Positions 58,066-64,000 of a DNA stretch of 64,000 nt are shown here, in pieces (within the stretch, counting starts at the first letter, position 1; the number at the start of each line of letters is the position of its first letter). The DNA lies in contig NZ_WUMK01000011.1 in assembly GCF_009827055.1 (NCBI RefSeq), positions 184,376 through 248,375 of the forward strand. Direction: 5' to 3'. Under the pieces are notes generated by a model, which was not told the DNA's origin, did not search any database, and worked only from the letters and a program-made list of their open reading frames with translations. The DNA is from Shinella kummerowiae (GTDB taxonomy: Bacteria > Pseudomonadota > Alphaproteobacteria > Rhizobiales > Rhizobiaceae). The position numbers and the translations under genes are program-made.

Positions 58066-60423
58066 CTATGCGGCCTCCCAGACTTGGTTCAAGATCCTGG
58101 CTGCCAGTGCAGCTTTGTCCTGTGGCAAGAACCGACCATAGTGCTGCTGCACCACATCCGGCGTATCCTGGATCGCATAGCTCGCTTGCTCGTAGGAGCC
58201 AGTCTGCTTGAGAATATGGGTTGCCAGGATGTCGCGAAGATTATGAGGGCCATGCGGTAGCAAGCCCTTGATGGCGCCGCGACCGGTATAGGGATTGTAG
58301 ATGCCGTACCGCTGGATCACGGTCCGCCAGGCTTCGTAGAACTTGGTCGAGTCGTATGCTGCATCGACGCTCGTCGACTTCACTGTCTTCACGAACAAGG
58401 TACCGGGATCCTTCGCCGGACCGAGCAATACGCCGCGATGGCAATCGATATAGGCTTCGAGGTATTTGTAGAGGTCGAGCAGGTCCGGGAGGATGAGACG
58501 AAACGGCTTCTGCCCGAAGAAAGACGAGCCGGAGTTCTTGAAGGCGACCGATGGGATCAGCACTTCCCATCCCTGTTCGCGGTCGCTCCAGCGCAGTTCG
58601 CCGCATTTCATGTCTTCGAGGCGCCGCTCGGACGTCGGGAAATGATGGCGCGGGCAGACGCGGAGCTGGCGAAGGTTCTTTTGCCGAAGCCCGAGGTGCA
58701 GGCCAAGGCGAAGCAGAAGAAAGGATCGAACGGCTTCCGCGGCCGCACGCGGGTATCGGTTCTCGTCAGGCATGCGGTTCAAGATTTCGTCGGTGATCTT
58801 GCGATACTCGGCAAGCGGACTGTCGGCCTCCAGAACACACATGATCGGTTCGAAGGGGTCGCGATGCACGCGCATCACCCGTTGGATCTCTTTCGAGCGA
58901 TTGGCAGCATGCCGATGAAACGCATCGCAGGCACCATGCCAGTCCCGAGCAGCAAACTCGATCTCTTCCGGCGCAATGAGCCCATCGATCGGCCGCACAT
59001 TCTTCAAGAGTTCGGGATGCTGGCGGATCCAGCCAACCTCGGAGCGGGTGAGGGCCTGGGCGACCATCAGCATGTCTTCTTCCCACTTGGTATAGAAGCC
59101 GCGGCGCTGTTCTCGCCATTGCAGGTACCAGTCCCAGACGCCCGGGAAAACCAGCAGGCCGAAGGTCAACTGGCTAAGCGGCACGCCGCGACCTTTGACG
59201 ACGCCGGCAGGGGAGGCGGCCAGCGCGCCGAACATCAGGCCGAGATGCTCGATCTTCTGCGAGGCGGTTTCTTCGCCCCATACCCCATTCCGCTGGAAAC
59301 CGATCGCCGTCAGTGTCGAGGTCTTGAACCGGATCAGGTCGGCCATTTCCATTGCGAGCCGTGGTGGCGCATCGACGACGCCGGACAGGAGATCCGGGTC
59401 CTCGAAGGTTTCCGCAACATTGTTGTTGGCGCCGGCGGTGAGGCTATTCACGCGAGGTGCAAGCGATCCTCCGCCATAGGTGACGCCTGGAAAGCGGATG
59501 GCATAGCGCTGCTTGCTGGCTGCCGCCTGATAGCGCCGATAGTCGGTTGATCCTGAAATAATCACCCGGCGCACCCAGTCGAGGATTTCCTCTCGCTTGC
59601 TGAACGGCAGGCTGCTGAAATCGTCAGGAAGGTGCAATGAAATCCGGCGTCGCTCCGCGGGGCTGATGTCGCCAAGGTCGTGACCAAGCAAAGAGCGGGA
59701 CTGATAGGGCAGTTTCGCCTTGAAGTATCCTGCGGGCAGCCGATATCGTCGCTCAATGCGGGCGAGGATCTCAAAGCTGGCGACGGAGCGCGGCACGCGG
59801 TCGCCCTGGATCCAGGACAACATGGTCTTATGGTCGAACGTTTCGCCGAGGCGAACGACGGCGCGGTAGAGCTGCCAATAATTCTCGCCAAAACGACGCA
59901 TCTGATAGATCAGCGCATCCTGAAACGCAGCAGGATCTTCGCTCGCCTCGAACAACGGATCCGGGAACGATTGGATGGGCTTTGGCTCTGGTCCTCTCCT
60001 GCGTGAGGCGGCTTGAGCGCGAAGATTGTCATCACCATCAAGTCTAGGCTTCCGGGCCGTAGAGGCTACGACCGTATATTCTTGCCGGTCGGTTCCGCTA
60101 GATCGGGATGCCTGTTTCGTCGAGCGGACGTCTTCCGCGGCGGCTGGCGCACCCAGCCATCGGAGGATCGCATCCAGGGCAATGCGGATTTGCTTTTTCA
60201 GATCGCCTGTCAGTTCGCCACCGAGCCGACAAGCGCGAGCGATTTCTGCCCAATCAATGCGACCGTTCAGGAGGGGTGGTGCCCTGCGATGAGAGATGAG
60301 TTTGACGAGGTACGCTTCGACGTTGCTTAACGTGCGTTTCGACGAGATTGGCGCGATGCGCAGCTCGCAGAATTTCGAGATTTTGCTCTGAAAATGACGT
60401 GATGAAAGGTCTGATTTTGACAT
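58066..60423 (-). CDS. Large tyrosine-recombinase-like protein
   Basis: About 785 residues if ATG 60423 ('MSKSDLSSRHFQSKISKF') is used; the frame is open to 60555 (829 codons). The C-terminal third is a tyrosine recombinase fold: Arg region 'LLLRLGLHLGLRQKNLRQLR', His-x-x-Arg in 'GPHNLRDILATHILKQTGSY' and Tyr in 'TPDVVQQHYGRFLPQDKAAL'. The N-terminal 450 residues have no recognised domain, although 'HKTMLSWIQGDRVPRSVASF' looks like a helix-turn-helix. Plasmid integrases of this size occur in rhizobia; the function is unknown. Plus-strand frames here are shadows. Confidence 0.82.
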   Translation of the reverse strand: MSKSDLSSRHFQSKISKFCELRIAPISSKRTLSNVEAYLVKLISHRRAPPLLNGRIDWAEIARACRLGGELTGDLKKQIRIALDAILRWLGAPAAAEDVRSTKQASRSSGTDRQEYTVVASTARKPRLDGDDNLRAQAASRRRGPEPKPIQSFPDPLFEASEDPAAFQDALIYQMRRFGENYWQLYRAVVRLGETFDHKTMLSWIQGDRVPRSVASFEILARIERRYRLPAGYFKAKLPYQSRSLLGHDLGDISPAERRRISLHLPDDFSSLPFSKREEILDWVRRVIISGSTDYRRYQAAASKQRYAIRFPGVTYGGGSLAPRVNSLTAGANNNVAETFEDPDLLSGVVDAPPRLAMEMADLIRFKTSTLTAIGFQRNGVWGEETASQKIEHLGLMFGALAASPAGVVKGRGVPLSQLTFGLLVFPGVWDWYLQWREQRRGFYTKWEEDMLMVAQALTRSEVGWIRQHPELLKNVRPIDGLIAPEEIEFAARDWHGACDAFHRHAANRSKEIQRVMRVHRDPFEPIMCVLEADSPLAEYRKITDEILNRMPDENRYPRAAAEAVRSFLLLRLGLHLGLRQKNLRQLRVCPRHHFPTSERRLEDMKCGELRWSDREQGWEVLIPSVAFKNSGSSFFGQKPFRLILPDLLDLYKYLEAYIDCHRGVLLGPAKDPGTLFVKTVKSTSVDAAYDSTKFYEAWRTVIQRYGIYNPYTGRGAIKGLLPHGPHNLRDILATHILKQTGSYEQASYAIQDTPDVVQQHYGRFLPQDKAALAARILNQVWEAA

Positions 60424-60711
60424 GCATGCATTCCCGTTCGCTCGGCACCATGCCGAGGGCGAGCGGGGATAGGGCGTGTCATTTAACAAAGAGTGTATCA
60501 TGGATATCGGTGATGAGGCGGGTGTTGCTGCTAGGAAATATGGCTGCGGATTCATTTCATCAAGTTGACCGACGTTTTATCTGAATAATAGGTGCCGCGC
60601 TAGGTGGATTATCTATTGCTACGCAGCCGAGTCTGCATGATTTCGTGCGAAAATCCACAGTTCAATAAAGAATAGTTTCGGAGGCAGACTCTCTGTGTTT
60701 TCAATTTAAAT

Positions 60712-60734
60712 ATCGATAAACGACAGTTATCGAT
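60712..60734. promoter_or_regulatory. Perfect 8-bp inverted repeat (operator candidate)
   Basis: ATCGATAA, 7-base spacer, TTATCGAT at 60712-60734, in the AT-rich gap between the large recombinase-like gene and the RHE_PE00001-type gene, 80 bases before the start of the latter. Good size for a dimeric HTH repressor. Confidence 0.6.
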
Positions 60735-60813
60735 GGTAGATTGACCAACCCACAAGCATACCAAGTGAGAAACCCTAACCTATAGATAGAGTTACTTTAG
60801 CAAATCATTTACC

Positions 60814-61947
60814 ATGATTTCAATGTCTTACGATCTCGCCAAATTAACCATCCAGACCCTGCTCAAGCCCGCCTCGGCGGCAGGAACCGCGCTCGCCCGG
60901 CTCGACGAGCGCATCGCCCGTTCCGAGGTCGGAAACGGCTTCCTCGAACGCCAAAATTTCGCCGACGCCTGCGCCTCGCTCTGGATCGACGGCGAGCTTG
61001 TCCATCTCGAGGACCTCGTCCTGCACGACGCCAGCCACGACATCCGCACCCCGACCCACGAACTCACCATCGCTCGCGACGTCTTGCGCACCCGCCGGCG
61101 GATCGCGGCGCAGCCCCCCAGCTGGGCGCTGTCGCCGGACGGCCTCCGCAGCCTGCGCGGCCAGGCATGGCCTGGACCATCAGTTGGTGAGGACGGTGGC
61201 GTTCAGCGTGAAAGCGTCTCCGTGCATGCCGATGCGGCCGGAGAAGGGGAGGGGGAGGATGACGACGCTAGCGTCCTCGACGCCGAGCTCGCCGCCATCG
61301 ATGCAGTGCTGGCGCGCTCGGAAGCGGCACTGAAAAAGGCTGCCGAACCGACAAGTCGGTCGCGGGATCGTGACCCACTCGTCTACGATCTCGACTGGGA
61401 CGAGGACGCGCGGCTGGAGCAATGGCACAGCGTGCTGCGGCAAACGGATTTTCTGCTGTCGGTGCTGCAGGCCATCTTCGCCCTCGATGCCTGGAACACG
61501 CTCGAGGTGCTGCAGCATGCGCCCTGGTTCGGCCGGCACCTCGCAGCCTCGATCCTGCGCCAAGCCGGCGTCACGACCGGCGCGCATCTCGCCGCCATCA
61601 ATCTCGGCCTGAAAACCATTCCGGTCGATCGGCGCCGGCATCGCAGCCGAGACGTCCGGCTGATGGCCATTGCCGACGGATTGGTTGCAGCGGCCGAGAT
61701 CGGCCTGAAAGAACACGACCGGCTGGCGCTCGCGCGAAAAATGATGGAGCGCAAATTGTCCGGAAGACGGACGTCTTCAAAGCTGCCGGAGCTTGTCGAC
61801 CTCGTCATGGCGACGCCGCTCGTTCATGCCGGCACGGTCACCAAGACGCTCGGGGTCACGCTGCAGGCGGCGCGGCGGATTGTTTTGGAGCTCGGTCTCC
61901 GGGAGATGACCGGGAGGGGGAGGTTTCGGGCGTGGGGGCTTCTCTGA
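60814..61947 (+). CDS. RHE_PE00001/DUF1612-family HTH protein
   Basis: 377 residues. N-terminal DUF1612 region ('LARLDERIARSEVGNGFLER', 'ASLWIDGELVHLEDLVLHDA', 'HDIRTPTHELTIARDVLRTR') and a C-terminal helix-turn-helix ('VHAGTVTKTLGVTLQAARRI' / 'VLELGLREMTGRGRFRAWGL'). This family is widespread on rhizobial repABC plasmids and is often annotated only by locus name. The HTH and conserved plasmid location suggest a regulatory or maintenance role. M4 (60823) is an alternative start. Confidence 0.88.
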   Translation: MISMSYDLAKLTIQTLLKPASAAGTALARLDERIARSEVGNGFLERQNFADACASLWIDGELVHLEDLVLHDASHDIRTPTHELTIARDVLRTRRRIAAQPPSWALSPDGLRSLRGQAWPGPSVGEDGGVQRESVSVHADAAGEGEGEDDDASVLDAELAAIDAVLARSEAALKKAAEPTSRSRDRDPLVYDLDWDEDARLEQWHSVLRQTDFLLSVLQAIFALDAWNTLEVLQHAPWFGRHLAASILRQAGVTTGAHLAAINLGLKTIPVDRRRHRSRDVRLMAIADGLVAAAEIGLKEHDRLALARKMMERKLSGRRTSSKLPELVDLVMATPLVHAGTVTKTLGVTLQAARRIVLELGLREMTGRGRFRAWGLL

Positions 61948-62346
61948 TGCTCAAGTCGCGGTGGGATATGCTACTGCTGAACCAAAGAGACGCCGGCTGC
62001 ATCTTTGAGTGGAGGCCAGGCGTTATCGGCTTTCTCGTCATCCCAAAACAGGCACCTTAGTGCATTTCCGCTCAAGGATGTCGGCGACGGTCTGTATACA
62101 CACCTTAAGGTGCGGGTTTGGTGGATGCGACTAGCGTTGGCAAGCGGACCTTATCGAACCATACGCCATGTACCAGCCTGTTGAGGCCAATAGAGGCGCG
62201 ACCTGCGGACCATTCTCGCTTATCATGACATACCGCCAGCTTGAACATCGTCTACAGGCGACATCGCTTTACTGTCAGGGGGTGTTGCGACGGCGCTAGA
62301 ATCTGTAAGAGCGGGCAGGACGACTCCGAACGGGCACGGTTGCAGT
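61948..62346. other. Gap with a possible IS6 scrap
   Basis: Contains a short frame starting 'NIVYRRHRFT' near 62242, resembling the first residues of IS6-type transposases, but too short for a firm call. Otherwise no gene. Confidence 0.35.
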
Positions 62347-62655
62347 ATGGCGCTACACAAAGACGAAATTCTAAACTCCTTAGCCGCAACAGCGAATATC
62401 GCACAATTTGTGGCTTTCCGGCCGGCGGGTGATCACCTTAAACAGAGCTACTGTAGGATCGCGGGTTTTGAAGAGAACCATCGTTTTGAAAGTCCCAAGG
62501 AGGCGATTGCGGCACTCTTAGGCCGGAGTTCCGACCGGAAAGTGAATGTCAGAAGCTATGAACCCAACAACCCGCGGAGCCGTGAGTTTGTCTATGGGCT
62601 GCAGACGGTTGAAGAAGCTTTGGCTGTGTTTCGGCCCTTTAATTGCGGGACTTAG
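62347..62655 (+). pseudogene. PEP/pyruvate-binding protein, N-terminal fragment
   Basis: 102 residues starting 'MALHKDEILNSLAATANIAQ' with 'FEENHRFESPKEAIAALLGR' and 'VNVRSYEPNNPRSREFVYGL', the N-terminus of large rhizobial PEP/pyruvate-binding (PEP synthase-like) proteins. Similarity ends near 'QTVEEALAVF', and the frame stops at 62655. The ATP-grasp domain and the rest are absent. Truncated by rearrangement near the IS110 element. Confidence 0.6.
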
Positions 62656-62862
62656 TCAAATCTGTTTTGTCCGTGCCGGGGTCATGGTCCTTTTCGAGGT
62701 CATGGCCTCATGATGATGTTCGGGTCGGATGCCTCAACGTGTGGAGCGCTGTACGGTCGTAACCGCCAGCAGCCGAAACAACGAGGTCACCACAACCACC
62801 GTCCCGGCGGGACATCACAGGCCAATTCAGCCCTGCGATTTTGGGTTTAGGTATGTAGGCGA

Positions 62863-63888
62863 TCAGGCGGGTTCCTTGCTCCACTGGAATGAGGTCCCGT
62901 CAATCCAGATGCAGTGCAGGATAACGGCCAATTTTCGCGCGACCGCCACCTGGGCTTTTTTCATGCCATTGCGTTTCGCTAACCGCAGTCCCCAGGCCTT
63001 CAACGCGCACCACCGCTTTGTCCGATGGAGCAATACGCTGGCGGCCTCGAAGAGATAAGTTCGCAGCAGGCGATCGCCCCATCGCGAGACTTGGCCGACA
63101 GTGTCCGTTTCACCCGATTGCTTACGGCGTGGCGTCAGGCCCAAATAGGCTCCCACGGAGGCTGCGCTTCGAAAGCGAGACGGGTCGTCGATGGTATGGC
63201 GGAAGGTCAGTGCCGTCACCACACCGATGCCCGGCACAGTCATAAGTCGCTTGGTCGTGTCGTCTGCGCGAGCCATCAGTCGAACCTGACGGTCCAAACC
63301 CGCAAGCTCTCGACAAACATACCCATGCACGGAAAGCAGTGGCAGCAAGACCGGCCAGAGCGCGTGGCCGTCCCCGGTCAATTCGGTGACGCATCGCTGG
63401 AATTGTCCTGCGATGGCACGAGAGAAGAGCAACCCGCATTCTTTCAACATCGATCGAACCTGATTTTCGAGATCACGTCGCATCGTTACGAGCCGGGACC
63501 GCGAAACCAGCAGTGACCGAACCTGTTGACTGGCCTCGCTCTTCACTGCAACCTCGCGATACCATCCGATGCGAACGAGCTCGGCCAAGCCACGCGCGTC
63601 GTTCTCATCGCTTTTGTTCATTCGGACTGACAGCACAGCGTGGGCGTGTCGCGCGTCGATGCAGACCACCGGCACGCCGATCCGCTTCAATTCATGCCAG
63701 AGCCAGCTCGACATAGCACCGGTCTCGAAGCCAACTCGTTCCGCATCAGGAGCCTTCTTCGCCAGCAGAGCGGCCAAGGCTCCGGGATCCGACTTCGCCC
63801 GGCCCTCGAAGATCAGTCGGCCGTTCTCGTCAACGACACAAACCGAAGTCTCCTTCTGTGAGACGTCCAATCCGACATACTGTTTCAT
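62863..63888 (-). CDS. IS110-family transposase
   Basis: 341 residues from ATG 63888 ('[20 protein letters not shown]'). DEDD catalytic residues are visible: Asp in '[10 protein letters not shown]', Glu in '[13 protein letters not shown]', and Asp in '[10 protein letters not shown]' and '[13 protein letters not shown]'. The C-terminal transposase_20 domain has '[20 protein letters not shown]' and the conserved Ser region '[13 protein letters not shown]'. IS110 elements lack inverted repeats, so the element limits are not certain. The frame is intact. Confidence 0.93.
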   Translation of the reverse strand: MKQYVGLDVSQKETSVCVVDENGRLIFEGRAKSDPGALAALLAKKAPDAERVGFETGAMSSWLWHELKRIGVPVVCIDARHAHAVLSVRMNKSDENDARGLAELVRIGWYREVAVKSEASQQVRSLLVSRSRLVTMRRDLENQVRSMLKECGLLFSRAIAGQFQRCVTELTGDGHALWPVLLPLLSVHGYVCRELAGLDRQVRLMARADDTTKRLMTVPGIGVVTALTFRHTIDDPSRFRSAASVGAYLGLTPRRKQSGETDTVGQVSRWGDRLLRTYLFEAASVLLHRTKRWCALKAWGLRLAKRNGMKKAQVAVARKLAVILHCIWIDGTSFQWSKEPA

Positions 63889-64000
63889 CGTGATGTCCTC
63901 CCGTTGACACTGGGACCAGTCTGCCACCACAGTGGCGACTGGGACATGCCGGCAGCAATTACGTCATCGTGTGGAATATTGACCCCTCTGGCGGGGTGAC
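63889..64000. other. Window edge downstream of the IS110 gene start
   Basis: Contains the promoter side of the transposase gene and a short hairpin-like ACCCCTCTGGCGGGGT (63983-63998) at the very end. In IS110-type elements this non-coding end can encode a structured guide-type RNA, but too little sequence is present to judge. Confidence 0.35.

Noticed and set aside
58438..59550. 370-codon plus-strand open frame
   Set aside because: Antisense to the large recombinase-like gene; composition typical of a shadow frame.
62241..62432. Frame beginning NIVYRRHRFT, like an IS6 transposase start
   Set aside because: Only about ten residues resemble IS6 and nothing follows; too little to call an element.
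1..64000. CRISPR arrays, rRNA genes and known riboswitches
   Set aside because: No regularly spaced repeat array, rRNA-like sequence or recognisable riboswitch core was seen; the only short tandem array is TCGACC x 4 at 51761-51784.

Overview
The window looks like part of a large plasmid or megaplasmid from a Rhizobiaceae-type alphaproteobacterium (Rhizobium/Agrobacterium/Shinella/Ensifer group). Evidence: a complete repABC replication and partition operon with two parS palindromes, a virB-type type IV secretion operon, a cyclic beta-1,2-glucan synthase, HWE histidine kinases, and many small proteins and DUF families typical of rhizobia. The species cannot be named from this sequence alone.

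Layout. 1-4.6 kb: the end of an AraC-type regulator, then a five-gene operon for a polar amino acid ABC uptake system that includes an alanine-racemase-like enzyme. 4.7-8.5 kb: transposon debris in which one ISNCY-type transposase is split in two around about 2 kb of cargo (truncated D-Ala-D-Ala carboxypeptidase gene, EamA exporter, Lrp regulator), followed by a frameshifted flavodoxin gene. 8.6-11.3 kb: small stress-type proteins, a cold-shock gene and fused gene remnants. 11.4-20 kb: one 2865-residue cyclic glucan synthase gene. 20-34 kb: a mosaic of small genes, many encoding short membrane or hydrophilic proteins (several under 60 residues), an acyl carrier protein, a response regulator, an HWE kinase, an intact IS3 element, and decayed IS6, IS5 and IS200/IS605 elements. 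34.2-44.8 kb: a full mating-pair-formation operon (trbM-like, virB1-B5, eexN, virB6-B11) with a divergent winged-helix regulator. 45.3-49.2 kb: repABC with the counter-transcribed RNA and two identical parS sites. 49.2-53.7 kb: degenerate sequence, a frameshifted lytic transglycosylase, an integrase remnant, and DUF6985-like and Rap1a/Tai-like proteins. 53.8-62 kb: a plasmid maintenance or recombination region (tyrosine recombinase, DUF1403, orphan ScpB, PIN/antitoxin pair, an 829-codon tyrosine-recombinase-like ORF, RHE_PE00001/DUF1612 protein). 62-64 kb: a truncated PEP/pyruvate-binding gene and an IS110 transposase.

How it fits together: repABC gives replication and ParAB-type partition. 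The virB operon builds a conjugative channel with a surface-exclusion lipoprotein, but no relaxase or coupling protein lies in this window. The recombinase/ScpB/TA region probably supports plasmid stability. The most interesting items are (i) paralogous small membrane protein genes that share a conserved upstream leader with at least one unrelated small gene, (ii) a 24-bp element duplicated next to two terminators, suggesting a small RNA family, (iii) the integrase/DUF1403/orphan-ScpB module with a mirrored promoter region, and (iv) an alanine racemase homologue that lacks expected catalytic motifs. Three otherwise good genes each carry a one-base frameshift in or beside a G run, which could be decay or consensus error.
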